Shown: positions 1 through 8,516 of the stretch, piece by piece | Layout of the letters: every line of letters begins with the position of its first letter | How positions within the stretch are numbered: position 1 is the stretch's first letter | NCBI RefSeq assembly: GCF_014336955.1 | Contig: NZ_QRAI01000003.1 | Span: forward strand, 248,001-312,000 | DNA: 64,000 bases | Source: Saccharophagus sp. K07 | Lineage (GTDB): Bacteria > Pseudomonadota > Gammaproteobacteria > Pseudomonadales > Cellvibrionaceae | Direction: 5' to 3' | Translations under genes and position numbers: made by a program | Notes under the pieces: model-generated | Told to the model about the DNA's origin: nothing | Seen by the model: only the letters and a program-made list of their open reading frames with translations | The model's database searches: none

Positions 1-1
1 T

Positions 2-373
2 TGGCGTTTTATTCCGGGCGAATATCAAAATGAACTGCAGGCGAAAGATAAATTCCACGAGATGGGATATCTATACGCGCCAGTCGCCATGCAGCTTCCC
101 AATGCACCGGCATACCGCAATAAAAAGAAAACCCTAGCATTTCAAATTGCAGAAAAGCTCAATCAGTCGGGCTTGTATAAATTCCGTTATATGACCGATG
201 CGGACGTCGAAAAATTGAAAAACCGGCCCGCGTCGCAAGTGCCCATCGCCGAAGATTACCTGGAAACTGATCCAGTGCTGCGCAAGCCGTGGATTTTCCA
301 CCCGCTCAAACGCTCCCGCGTTTTGCGCAAACTGGATAAATTGGAAAATTTTTTACGGAAAGCTTTTAAATAA
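2..373 (+). CDS. Glycosyltransferase-like protein, C-terminal part only
   Basis: The reading frame is open from the first complete codon at position 2, so the gene begins outside the window; the ATG at 62 is probably internal. The visible 123 residues align by eye with the C-terminus of the glycosyltransferase encoded at 5622-6536. Shared elements in order are LPN-PA-R-K--TLA, an SG-Y pair, RP---VP-AED-L, and PWI--PL near the end. That makes it a diverged paralogue, probably acting on lipopolysaccharide core or another surface glycan. The catalytic N-terminal domain cannot be seen, so the function rests on the paralogue. A family 2 glycosyltransferase follows 38 bases downstream on the same strand. 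Confidence 0.7.
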   Translation, partial: WRFIPGEYQNELQAKDKFHEMGYLYAPVAMQLPNAPAYRNKKKTLAFQIAEKLNQSGLYKFRYMTDADVEKLKNRPASQVPIAEDYLETDPVLRKPWIFHPLKRSRVLRKLDKLENFLRKAFK

Positions 374-411
374 TTCGATCGCGTCTTCGATCTGAGACAA
401 AAGGCCACTTC

Positions 412-1236
412 ATGCAGCTCTCCGTCATTATTTCCACCTACAACTCTCCCGAATGGCTGGAGAAAGTACTGTGGGGCTACAGCTGCCAGACATTTCAGGA
501 TTTTGAAATCATCATTGCCGATGACGGCTCCGATCAGCGCACCGTAGAGTTACTAAATCGCATGCGTGTGGAAACGGGTTTGGATATCCGCCACGTCTGG
601 CAGCAGGACAAAGGCTTTCGCAAATGTCGAATTCTAAATAAGGCGATAACCCAGGCGCGTTACGATTATCTGGTGTTCACCGACGGCGACTGTATTCCGC
701 GGCGCGACTTTCTTCAGGTTCACGCGGAAGAAGCGCGCCCCGGACATTACCTTTCAGGTGGTTATTTCAAGCTGCCTATGTCAACCAGCAAAGCCATTAC
801 CAAGGACGATATTTTCAGCGGTCGCTGCTTCAGTGTCTCCTGGCTGCGCGAGCACGGTCTCAGCTTCTGGCGCAAGAGCTATAAAATCGGCCTAAATCCC
901 AGCTGGGCAAAAGTGTTCAATCATCTAACTACCACCAAATGCAATCTGAAAGGCTCCAACGCTTCGGTATGGAAAGCGGATGCGCTTAAGGTGAACGGTT
1001 TTGACGAACGTATGCCCTGGGGTGGAGAAGATCGCGAATTTGGCGTGCGCCTCATTAATTCCGGCATCAAACCCAAACACGTCCGCTTTAATGCCATTGT
1101 GATTCACCTGGATCACAGCCGTGGCTACATCGATCCTGAACGTGTAAAAGCCAACCGGGAATTGCGTATTGCCAATGAGAAAAACAAAGTCACCACTACC
1201 GAGTTTGGTATTCGCCAGTTGGGCGATAAAGACTGA
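412..1236 (+). CDS. Family 2 glycosyltransferase
   Basis: This 274-residue cytoplasmic enzyme should transfer a sugar from a nucleotide donor to a growing surface glycan. The N-terminus shows the GT-A start (SVIISTYNSPEWLEKVL) and the nucleotide-binding IADDGSD segment. A metal-binding FTDGDC motif lies near residue 90. The C-terminal galactosyltransferase-type helix GFDERMPWGGEDREFG lies near residue 200. The start is the ATG at 412, preceded by an AAAGG ribosome site. It follows a glycosyltransferase fragment and lies near other transferases and a Kdo kinase, which suggests lipopolysaccharide core assembly. The donor and acceptor cannot be read from sequence. Confidence 0.88.
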   Translation: MQLSVIISTYNSPEWLEKVLWGYSCQTFQDFEIIIADDGSDQRTVELLNRMRVETGLDIRHVWQQDKGFRKCRILNKAITQARYDYLVFTDGDCIPRRDFLQVHAEEARPGHYLSGGYFKLPMSTSKAITKDDIFSGRCFSVSWLREHGLSFWRKSYKIGLNPSWAKVFNHLTTTKCNLKGSNASVWKADALKVNGFDERMPWGGEDREFGVRLINSGIKPKHVRFNAIVIHLDHSRGYIDPERVKANRELRIANEKNKVTTTEFGIRQLGDKD

Positions 1237-1295
1237 ATTCTCAGCCCTCCAATCATACGAACTGATTTGCCCTGCGTCCGAACACGCCCACATAC

Positions 1296-1328
1296 GCCCT
1301 CACCTGTGCAACCGGAACATAGGTAACA
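1296..1328 (+). repeat. Left terminal inverted repeat of the IS481-like element
   Basis: The 33 bases are the exact reverse complement of 1841-1873. The core reads GCAACCGGAACATAGGTAAC. Identity across both ends shows that the boundaries are intact although the interior has been deleted. Confidence 0.9.
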
Positions 1329-1348
1329 CTTTAAACCGGGAACATGGG

Positions 1349-1822
1349 TTACACCTTTTCCCCTGCATGCCACTCGCATGCAGTTTCCAGTCGCGAAGTT
1401 TTTAAGTTGATATGACCAAGTAGGTGGAAGCTGTATCTCACTTCCACTCGGTCATTATCAATTTCTCTCATGCCTACATGGTTGAAAGCGAGTAGCTCGC
1501 TGATGTAGATCAACTTGCCGCCCCATTTAATTTCACCGTTTTGGCGAATGCTGCGGACCTTCTGGTCTGCGTCATATTCAATTGGCTTTAAAACAGGTGA
1601 GTAAGCTCGCCTTGATGGCTGGTAGACGCTGGCTGGCGTTTTTCTTCCCAAGGCTTCATGGCTGCGCTCGGAATTGTATTCGTGTCGAAACGACTCCAGC
1701 ATTGCTTGTTGTCGGCTCAAGCTGGAACCTCGCAGCTGATCACCTATCGCCTGATTCAGTGAGCCGTGCATACGCTCATGCCGGGCGTTTTGAGTGGGTG
1801 TACCCGGCTTCGTACGATGCAC
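1349..1822 (-). pseudogene. IS481-family transposase, C-terminal remnant
   Basis: The 157-residue frame carries the end of an integrase catalytic core. It shows the PGTPTQNARHERMHGSL segment holding the region of the last catalytic acid, then FRHEYNSERSHEALG and TPASVYQPS, followed by a small C-terminal beta domain. Full members are normally more than twice as long, with an N-terminal helix-turn-helix and two further catalytic aspartates, all absent here. The ORF is enclosed by the inverted repeats at 1296-1328 and 1841-1873. A functional transposase is excluded. Confidence 0.85.
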
Positions 1823-1840
1823 GGCGATTCCCAGATGAGT

Positions 1841-1873
1841 TGTTACCTATGTTCCGGTTGCACAGGTGAGGGC
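1841..1873 (-). repeat. Right terminal inverted repeat of the IS481-like element
   Basis: This is the exact reverse complement of 1296-1328. It lies 18 bases upstream of the first usable ATG of the transposase remnant, so the deletion removed everything between this end and the transposase C-terminus. Confidence 0.9.
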
Positions 1874-2033
1874 CGTATATCAAACAGATCGGTGCACGCC
1901 CCACTAAATAAAACGGATCCATTTCCATTATCCCTCACCCAAATCCTGTCACACTGGGAATAAACCTTATTCAGAGCGCAGGCCTCGTTACCCCCTGTGA
2001 GGCAATATTTCGCTCAGGTGAACATCAGAAATA

Positions 2034-2060
2034 AAAAAAGCCGGCAAATGCCGGCTTTTT
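2034..2060 (-). terminator. Rho-independent terminator after the CotH lipoprotein gene
   Basis: A GCCGGC/GCCGGC stem with an AAAT loop (2040-2055) is flanked by A-runs and T-runs on both sides, so it can stop transcription in either direction. It lies 13 bases past the stop codon of the minus-strand gene ending at 2073. Confidence 0.85.
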
Positions 2061-2072
2061 GTGCTGCAAAAA

Positions 2073-4451
2073 TCAGGTTCCCGGAGGACAGGATCCCGCA
2101 GTGCCACCCCCATTGGACGAGGGCAGTTGACCATTCAACTGGCTCAGGATATTGCTGGATTTTTCAGTAATGAATTTCAGCAAACCTGGATCCGGGCCAT
2201 AAATGCCCGCACCGCGGCCACCGCTGATATTGCTATTGGCGGGCAGACCTTGATCGAGCGCCTGACGGAATTCTTCATAGGTAAAGAATTTGGTCGGGTC
2301 GTTGCGCACGTAGGTGTCGATCAAAGTCGCGATACTTTCAATCTTGGTACGCATCACCTGCGGGTTGTAGAAGTTTTCGATCAGGCGGCGCAGTTCCGCG
2401 TGATAGCGCTCGCGCAATGTCGAATCTTTCAAGATCACATCCAGCATCGGGCGCGTCGGATTGGCATCGTGCACCGGATTGTCGATCACGTGGTTGGTGA
2501 TGCGGCAAGAACTTTGAGTGGTGCCGCCGAAGCCGCCAAAACCACCGCCGAATCCTCCACCAAATCCGCCGCCAAAACCTCCGAAACCACCACCGAAGCC
2601 GCCGCCACCGCCCAGGTTGGGCGCAGCGCCGTTGCCCCACAGACCAAAACCTAAATTGAAGTCCCAGGGCAGATAGGTGAAGGTGTTTTTGCTGCGGCGT
2701 TCGTACAGATAGAAGTTATTCGCCGTCGCGCCATTGGGGCTGTCGAGGTTGCCGGTCAGCACCAATGCGGCAAGATATTTGATGGTGAGATCTATATCCA
2801 CCCGTGAGCGCGCCAGATCCGCGTTGCCGCTGTTGATGTCCTGGATGAATTTCACCAGCGCAGCGCCTTCCTGCGGGGTACCCACGGTCGATGAGTTGTT
2901 TTTCAACGGCAAGCCCTGGCGATAGTTCGAATAGGAATTGCCATTCAAAGTTAAGCGCTGGAGCAGCTCGCCCTTGTGCAAATCGCCTTGATCGTCTTCA
3001 TCTTCCGGGAAATGTTTTTCCAGGAATTCGGTGTCGATCATCTCGATCATTTGATACAAGCCGAGGTGTTCACCCGCCACATACAAATCCACGTAGGAAA
3101 TTTCCGGCGCAGGCACGCCCGCATCGCGCATCAGGTCATAGGCGAGCAGATCGCGCATGAATGTCGGGTCGGAGAAGCTTTGGTTGAATACGAGCATTTT
3201 CATGCCCATGAATTTCTGGTCGACATAACGATTCATATCGACTTTAAAACCAAAACGTTTGGAGTTTTGGGGAACGGACATCAATGACCCCTGCCCTTTG
3301 ATGCGGAAACCGACGTTCTCAATTTTCGCGCCATTGAGTTCGAAGTTCGCCGGGTAATACACCTCTTGTCGCGCATTCACTATGGATTGCCAGGTGGAAG
3401 GCGAAATATCGACTTTTGCAGTGAAGACCTTGGTGCGGTCAAACAGCACATAGGCAACGTTTTCGTATCCAGGCGTCGGGTACAGCTCCTGGAAGGTGGT
3501 GCTGTTATTGGTCAGGCGACCGTAGCTGCGGCCATTTTTACTGTAATCGCGGCCCCAAATCACATAGTCGACCTCTTCCTCGCCGCGGAACAGGGAAACC
3601 GAATCTTCCCGTCCTAGACCGAAGCTGACATAAGGCGTGCCGTCATTGGTGGTAGCGCCCGCGACAATCACCACGCGCTCACCGGGCTGCAGCGTTCGAG
3701 CCGGCAGTTTTTCCAGCGGGCTTTGATTGTCCGCTAGAGAGAAGTCGCCCAGGTTAATCGCTGCGGATCCCGTATTAACCAGTTCAATCCAGTCGGCAGA
3801 GTCGTGGAAAGCGGGTCGATCAGACTGCGCCACCACTTCGCTGATGCGCAGCGGCGAGTTGCCGGTCGGGTTGCCACGAACAGGACCTGTGGTGATCGGG
3901 AGCTTGTTGGGCGCGCCAGGGGTAGGATCCAAGGTCTGCGGTCTGCCGTCGTACAAGCCATAGCTCTTGCCTTCGGGCGCCTGACCATCCTGCCAGGACA
4001 AACTGCTGATCAGCTCACCCTTCCAATACAAACTCACCAAATCAGCGCCGCCTAATTTGAAAGGCACCGATGGGCTTGGTGGATTGGGATCGTCTTTGTC
4101 CGCCGCGGCAATCACTATGTACTGCTGCGGCCCCAAGGTAATGCTGGGTAGCTGAATCTGCGGACTGGAGTCATCCGCCAGCGCATATTCAGACAGATTG
4201 GCCGCTACAGAACCGGCGTTAAAAATTTCGATCCAGTCGTTGCCAGCCAAATAGTTGTTGTCGGCGGATTTGGCGACCACTTCCGAAACCACCAGATCTG
4301 CGGCGCCGGAACCTGGATTACCCGAGCTGGAAGATGAGGATGAACTTGAAGACAAGGAACCGGAAGAACTCGACGTATCGTCCGGGCTCCCACATGCCGA
4401 AAGCAACCCCGTCAACGCCAGAGTCGCCAAAATGGTGCAATATCGTTGCAT
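2073..4451 (-). CDS. CotH kinase-like lipoprotein with two lamin-tail domains
   Basis: This 792-residue surface or periplasmic lipoprotein starts with a signal peptide ending in LLSAC, giving lipidation at Cys20. A poly-serine linker of about 20 residues follows. Two lamin-tail domains come next (each has SEVVA, DWIE(I/L)-N-GS, and an LADD/LADN strand). After that is a CotH-type domain (TWQSIVNARQEVYYPANFELNG, FRIKGQGS, YLPWDFNLGFG). A glycine/phenylalanine-rich insert of about 30 residues interrupts the C-terminal part. CotH in Bacillus is an atypical protein kinase, but activity here is inference. I chose the ATG at 4451, which has AGGGG just upstream, over an in-frame GTG at 4457. Lamin-tail plus CotH architecture is often exported and may bind the envelope or polysaccharide. 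Confidence 0.82.
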   Translation of the reverse strand: MQRYCTILATLALTGLLSACGSPDDTSSSSGSLSSSSSSSSSSGNPGSGAADLVVSEVVAKSADNNYLAGNDWIEIFNAGSVAANLSEYALADDSSPQIQLPSITLGPQQYIVIAAADKDDPNPPSPSVPFKLGGADLVSLYWKGELISSLSWQDGQAPEGKSYGLYDGRPQTLDPTPGAPNKLPITTGPVRGNPTGNSPLRISEVVAQSDRPAFHDSADWIELVNTGSAAINLGDFSLADNQSPLEKLPARTLQPGERVVIVAGATTNDGTPYVSFGLGREDSVSLFRGEEEVDYVIWGRDYSKNGRSYGRLTNNSTTFQELYPTPGYENVAYVLFDRTKVFTAKVDISPSTWQSIVNARQEVYYPANFELNGAKIENVGFRIKGQGSLMSVPQNSKRFGFKVDMNRYVDQKFMGMKMLVFNQSFSDPTFMRDLLAYDLMRDAGVPAPEISYVDLYVAGEHLGLYQMIEMIDTEFLEKHFPEDEDDQGDLHKGELLQRLTLNGNSYSNYRQGLPLKNNSSTVGTPQEGAALVKFIQDINSGNADLARSRVDIDLTIKYLAALVLTGNLDSPNGATANNFYLYERRSKNTFTYLPWDFNLGFGLWGNGAAPNLGGGGGFGGGFGGFGGGFGGGFGGGFGGFGGTTQSSCRITNHVIDNPVHDANPTRPMLDVILKDSTLRERYHAELRRLIENFYNPQVMRTKIESIATLIDTYVRNDPTKFFTYEEFRQALDQGLPANSNISGGRGAGIYGPDPGLLKFITEKSSNILSQLNGQLPSSNGGGTAGSCPPGT

Positions 4452-4677
4452 AACCACCCCTATGGATGTCCGTTAAGGACTTGTTATCGAATAGCGCCGC
4501 TTCTATCGAGAGCCCACTGTCACCATGGCTTAGACGCTATTTGGGAAAATAACACCCATATATAGGACTTATCTGTGCTCAGCTTCATGCTTCGGAAACG
4601 CGAACAAAGAACCCGTTAAAAAAATGCGGGATGGGAGAGGAACCCGTATCTGGGACTGGATAGATAAGAGGGTTTTG

Positions 4678-5619
4678 TCAGACGTTGTTGCGGAGGATTT
4701 CCCGGACCGCGTCCACGTATGCTTCAGCCGTCCACAGCTGACGGCCGCTGCTCTGCGAGTGAATGGTGATGTAGTGTTGTTGCCGATCACGCAACATGCG
4801 GGTGAATTTGTCGGTCAGCTGAGCGATATCACTGGCATCGAACAGATAGCCCATGATGTCCGCATTCCGCCAATCCACCGACTGGTTCTGGCAATGCCGC
4901 AAGAAGTATTTGTAGGTGCCGAACTCCGACCAGCGCCGGGGCGGCTGTTGCAGCAGCACCTGCCACCAGGGCTTCTGATAGCGGTTTTCCAAGGACGCGA
5001 GCATCGCCCGGACGCTCGGTGCATGCATAACGAATGGCGTGTCGTAATAGCCGTCGTACTCGCTGGCGGAAAAGCGCTCGCCAAACAGTTGGTGGGCAGA
5101 TTCTTGCCAGTGGAAAACCTTGCCTCTGAGTCCGTCGGCTGAGCGCAGATCCTGATAACACACAATTTTACCGGGGCAGACGAAATCCTCGATTGCCGCA
5201 CTTGGTGTGACGATCACATCGGAATCCAGAACGACCACAGTATCCACCGGACTTGCCGCAACAAATGCCAATTTGGTGATCTGCTGGGTGTGCCAACCGG
5301 TATAGCGCACCCAGCGGGGCCAGCCCGTATAGCGCGTCAGGCTGCCGCTCACCACAGTGCCGCGACGGCCCAGGCGCGATTGCCAGACCAGGGCCTCACG
5401 GCGTCGCTGTTCGACCTTTGGCGGCAGAATGTCGGCAGTGGAGTGCAGAATAATGTCGGGGAATTCGCGGAAGAGTGCCAAGTCTTCATGATGCACCACC
5501 ACGTGATGGGGAATGTGGGCGAAGCGCGACTGCGCAAGGGATTGGTGCAGCAACGAAAAATGTGTGCGATCCGCTGCCCAGGTCACCGTAAGAAAAACAA
5601 ACGGTGTGTTCTCATCCAT
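4678..5619 (-). CDS. DUF6492-type putative glycosyltransferase
   Basis: A 313-residue protein with a GT-A-like fold: FVFLTVTW at the start, a conserved HHEDL segment, and a DSDV metal-binding motif near the middle (VVVLDSDVIV). Conserved Trp/His residues follow, including HSQSSG near the end. I recognise it as resembling DUF6492 proteins, usually found in glycan clusters; no substrate can be assigned. The ATG at 5619 has GGGAAG directly upstream and leaves a 2-base gap after the preceding gene, so I prefer it to the in-frame ATG at 5637, which would overlap that gene. It is the last gene of a three-gene minus-strand operon of sugar transferases. Confidence 0.7.
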   Translation of the reverse strand: MDENTPFVFLTVTWAADRTHFSLLHQSLAQSRFAHIPHHVVVHHEDLALFREFPDIILHSTADILPPKVEQRRREALVWQSRLGRRGTVVSGSLTRYTGWPRWVRYTGWHTQQITKLAFVAASPVDTVVVLDSDVIVTPSAAIEDFVCPGKIVCYQDLRSADGLRGKVFHWQESAHQLFGERFSASEYDGYYDTPFVMHAPSVRAMLASLENRYQKPWWQVLLQQPPRRWSEFGTYKYFLRHCQNQSVDWRNADIMGYLFDASDIAQLTDKFTRMLRDRQQHYITIHSQSSGRQLWTAEAYVDAVREILRNNV

Positions 5620-5621
5620 GA

Positions 5622-6536
5622 TCACTTCCCTCGCCATTTACGCCATTTCAACTCGATGCTGTTTAACGTCTTAAACCAGGAACTGCCCTGTAAGGGGTAA
5701 TAAATCCACGGTTCACTTACACGACCTTGCTGCAACTGTAAAAAATCTTCTGCATAAGGCACGGCATTATGAGGCCGCTCAAGAAAACAGCGGTTGTCCT
5801 CAGCGGACATAATTTTCACTGGATAAAAACCGCTGCGGCGGCGTTTTTGTGCAAGGCGCAGCGCCAAGGTCTGCTGTTTGCCGCGAAACGCCGGCACATT
5901 CGGTAACCACGCCGCGAAAGGATCGCGCCAGTACGCCATTTGCGCCAAGAGCTCCCGCGCCTGGGTTTCGTTGCCCGCCTCGCGGGTCACAAAGCGCCAA
6001 CCCACCGCGCGCAAATCGCGCACGCGGAACAGGCAGATATCGGAATAGAAAGCACCCGCACTGTTGCTCAAACGGTCGACGTAGTAAACCCTGTGGGTCG
6101 CGTCGTAGCGGGTGCGCGCAAAGTCTTTCTTTTTGTTGCAGCCGCGCATAAACGCGGGCTGCAACAAACAGGGTTTGGCCTGGCTGGCAAAAAAGGTCTC
6201 GATAGCCTGCACGTCCTCAGCGGACAGAGGCCGGACCAACTGGGTGTCGTCCTGCAGAAAACACACAATATCGTCCGCGCCGCTCTGCTCATAAGCCGCC
6301 TGCATATTGGCGTAGAGACCGCCATGTTTGGTCTGCTCGTGCGCTTGCGGCGTGGGATAGACAACCTGGTGGCGCAGGGCGAGTTCGGCGAGGACCGCGC
6401 GAGTTTCCGGGTCCGAGCTGTGATCATCAAAAATATGAATCGGCCGGCCGGGCGCACAGAGCTCGATCGAGGCGACGCAGTTGCTGAGAAATTCAGCGCG
6501 ATTGTAGGAAAAGACCCAAAAATGCAGGGCGCTCAT
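5622..6536 (-). CDS. Putative glycosyltransferase (GT-A fold)
   Basis: A 304-residue cytoplasmic enzyme. The N-terminus FWVFSYNRAEFLSNCVASI and IFDDHSSD form the nucleotide-sugar pocket, and FLQDDTQLV near residue 95 is the probable metal site. The C-terminus (LPNVPAFRGKQQTLA to PWIYYPL) is the counterpart of the partial gene at 2-373, so the strain carries at least two paralogues. The long open frame extends upstream to 6833, but the added residues are low-complexity and overlap the preceding gene. The ATG at 6536, 11 bases after that gene's stop and with an AGGGTGAG ribosome site, is the sensible start. Role: lipopolysaccharide core or capsule synthesis, by context. Confidence 0.75.
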   Translation of the reverse strand: MSALHFWVFSYNRAEFLSNCVASIELCAPGRPIHIFDDHSSDPETRAVLAELALRHQVVYPTPQAHEQTKHGGLYANMQAAYEQSGADDIVCFLQDDTQLVRPLSAEDVQAIETFFASQAKPCLLQPAFMRGCNKKKDFARTRYDATHRVYYVDRLSNSAGAFYSDICLFRVRDLRAVGWRFVTREAGNETQARELLAQMAYWRDPFAAWLPNVPAFRGKQQTLALRLAQKRRRSGFYPVKIMSAEDNRCFLERPHNAVPYAEDFLQLQQGRVSEPWIYYPLQGSSWFKTLNSIELKWRKWRGK

Positions 6537-6546
6537 AGTGCGCCAC

Positions 6547-7455
6547 TCACCCTTTGATACGCGCGACAGTGCGGCGAATCCAACTGCGCACACCCGTGTT
6601 AATCGCGCTGCCGGTATAGCGGCCTTTAAATACGTGGCGAATGCGGTAGACACCCGGAATTTCCAGCGGCACACCTTGAGTGCGCAGCAGCCAGCGGAAA
6701 GCGCGATCTTCGTAGGCTTTGCACCAAGTTTCCGAGGGGCGCTGGTAATAGGAAAGACTGTCGCAGTAACCGCAGGCGCGCGCGACATCAGCGTGGGTAA
6801 TTTGCAGTGGGCCTGTGGCGCGGGTGCGGACAAATTCTTCGAACTGGGTGGTATCTACATCCACCACCTGCAAATTGTTCCAGTCTATTGCGAGCATGGG
6901 ATCTTCATTGCTGAGCAGCGACGTACAGCGCTCAATGCGCGGATAGACCAATACATCTTTACGCCCCTGCAGAACGTCCGCCAAGCGGTCGAGGCAATCC
7001 TCGCGGAACATCAGATCGCAGTCGGTGAACCAGATCCAGTCGGCTTTGGTATTGAGCGCCGCCTCATTGCGCCCGATCGCGCGGCGGAACAGCGCCTGGC
7101 GCGGCAGCTCGCGCCAGTTCCAGGTGACATTGGGTACTTGCAGAGAGCCAAAATAGTTCAGCAGTGCGACCGTGGTGGTGTCTTCCCTGCAGTAATACAC
7201 CGTCATAGTGACGTGCGCTTTCTGCGGCGGAAAACGCACCAGCGAACTCAGCTGATAAATCAGAAAGTGCGCATATTTCCAGCAGTGGCTGACGATTTCG
7301 ATATGGAGGGTGCCGGTTTTGGCCGCGCGTTCGCTTTCGGCAGGAATCTTGGGCAGAAACCAGCTGGCGGGTACCCAACCACCGGCGGCGAAACGCAAAA
7401 ATCGCCCCACCAATGGGTCGTACCAGCGATCCGGCGGCACTGTGTATTGCGTCAT
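6547..7455 (-). CDS. Putative glycosyltransferase, first gene of operon
   Basis: The 302-residue protein has a GT-A-like layout: IEIVSHCWKYAHFLIYQLSSLV near residue 55, a DWIWFTDCDLMF metal-binding motif near residue 145, and a C-terminal WCKAYEDRAFRW segment of the galactosyltransferase type. The open frame runs to 7632, but that would overlap the divergent Kdo kinase gene. The ATG at 7455 leaves a 136-base divergent promoter region, although its ribosome site is weak, so the start is not certain. It heads the operon 7455-4678 with two more transferases. Substrate unknown. Confidence 0.72.
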   Translation of the reverse strand: MTQYTVPPDRWYDPLVGRFLRFAAGGWVPASWFLPKIPAESERAAKTGTLHIEIVSHCWKYAHFLIYQLSSLVRFPPQKAHVTMTVYYCREDTTTVALLNYFGSLQVPNVTWNWRELPRQALFRRAIGRNEAALNTKADWIWFTDCDLMFREDCLDRLADVLQGRKDVLVYPRIERCTSLLSNEDPMLAIDWNNLQVVDVDTTQFEEFVRTRATGPLQITHADVARACGYCDSLSYYQRPSETWCKAYEDRAFRWLLRTQGVPLEIPGVYRIRHVFKGRYTGSAINTGVRSWIRRTVARIKG

Positions 7456-7591
7456 GAGGATTTGCTCGATCGTCGCCCGCAGGCCAGATAAGTTGAGGCG
7501 GGCATGATACCCAAGTAAAATTCGCCCCTCAATCCGAGCGCCCACCTCTGCGGCGGCGAATCCATCCCTGCACTGACCGTCACTCACACAT

Positions 7592-8314
7592 ATGGCTGAG
7601 CAATCCCCCACCCAGACGGAGCAGGACTCCACGATCTACTTCTGGAATCTGCAGGCTTTGCCCCAGGCAATACCGGAGATATTCACGCCCACCGCCGATA
7701 ACCACAACACTCTCGGTCGCGGCACCGTGATTCTATTCCGTCATGGCGACATGGATTTGGTGTTGCGCCATTACCAGCGCGGCGGTTTTGTTCGGCACTT
7801 TATCCGCGATTTGTATTTCGGCAGTGAGGTGCAGAACACCCGCATGTGGCGGGAATTTCGTTTATTGCTGCGTCTGCGCGAACTCGATCTACCAGTGCCC
7901 ACCCCCATAGCCGCGCGCTGCTGTAAAACCGGCCCCTTTCTCTACCGCGGCGATCTGATCACGCAATTGATTCCCGCCAGCAAAACCCTGGCGCAAACCC
8001 TGCAAAACCACCCGCTATCGGATGCGCAGTGGAGTGATCTTGGAAAACTACTCGCGTGTTTCCACCAGCACGGCGTTTACCACGCCGATCTCAATGCCAA
8101 TAACATTCTGCTCAACGAGCAGGGGCAATTTTTTCTGCTCGATTTTGATCGCGGCGAAATCCGCGAACCTGCCGCGACTTGGCAGCAAAACAATCTCGAC
8201 CGCCTGCTGCGCTCGCTGCGCAAACTGCAGGCGCGCCACTCCCCTTTCCATTGGCACGACAATTCCTGGCAACTGGTGCTGAACGCCTATAGACAAGCGT
8301 CACAAAAGTTGTGA
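7592..8314 (+). CDS. kdkA: 3-deoxy-D-manno-octulosonic acid kinase
   Basis: The 240-residue inner-face kinase phosphorylates Kdo in the lipopolysaccharide inner core. Visible kinase features are a glycine loop LGRGTV, VLRHYQRGG (with RHFIRDLYF) that holds the ATP-anchoring region, the catalytic loop YHADLNANNILL near residue 170, and the metal-binding FLLDFDRGE. The NNLDRLLRSLRKLQ C-terminal helix is typical of the family. It is divergent from the glycosyltransferase operon, supporting a shared role in core assembly. Length matches the family. WaaP-like heptose kinases are related, but the RHYQRGG and short length favour KdkA. Confidence 0.88.
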   Translation: MAEQSPTQTEQDSTIYFWNLQALPQAIPEIFTPTADNHNTLGRGTVILFRHGDMDLVLRHYQRGGFVRHFIRDLYFGSEVQNTRMWREFRLLLRLRELDLPVPTPIAARCCKTGPFLYRGDLITQLIPASKTLAQTLQNHPLSDAQWSDLGKLLACFHQHGVYHADLNANNILLNEQGQFFLLDFDRGEIREPAATWQQNNLDRLLRSLRKLQARHSPFHWHDNSWQLVLNAYRQASQKL

Positions 8315-8372
8315 CACGGCCGCTGCCCACCGTATACTTCGGCGTTTTGGTCAGGTCCAGCGCGGAGTTCCT

Positions 8373-8510
8373 GTGGCAAGGTTTGGCGTCATCAGCTTAT
8401 TGAGCTTTTTTCTTCTGGCTTGCGGTCAGAAAGGGTCGTTGACGTTGCCTCAGTCGCAGCAGCCAGCCGACACTATCGAAGCGCCCGCCTCCGCTACCCA
8501 ACAACAGTAG
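8373..8510 (+). CDS. lptM: LPS translocon maturation lipoprotein LptM (YifL-like)
   Basis: A 45-residue lipoprotein too short for ordinary gene calling. It starts at GTG 8373 behind CGGAG and has a hydrophobic signal followed by LLAC (lipidation at Cys17). The family signature GQKGSLTLP comes right after the cysteine, and a short polar tail ends the protein. In Escherichia coli LptM (YifL) assists oxidative maturation of LptD. It lies 6 bases before lysA, the usual gamma-proteobacterial position (yifL upstream of dapF/lysA). The assignment rests on the post-cysteine motif and on synteny. Confidence 0.85.
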   Translation: MARFGVISLLSFFLLACGQKGSLTLPQSQQPADTIEAPASATQQQ

Positions 8511-8516
8511 GTTTGT

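Larger units (their letters stand above)
1296..1873. mobile_element. Internally deleted IS481-like insertion sequence
   Basis: Two perfect 33-base inverted repeats (1296-1328 and 1841-1873) bound 578 bases. Inside is only the C-terminal part of a DDE transposase, read on the minus strand. A second, looser copy of the terminal motif (AACCGGGAACATGGGTTACACC-like, from about 1334) sits just inside the left end, as expected for a subterminal transposase site. The N-terminal and central transposase is missing, so the element cannot move itself but could be mobilised by a full relative. I see no convincing target-site duplication at the flanks. Confidence 0.8.
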
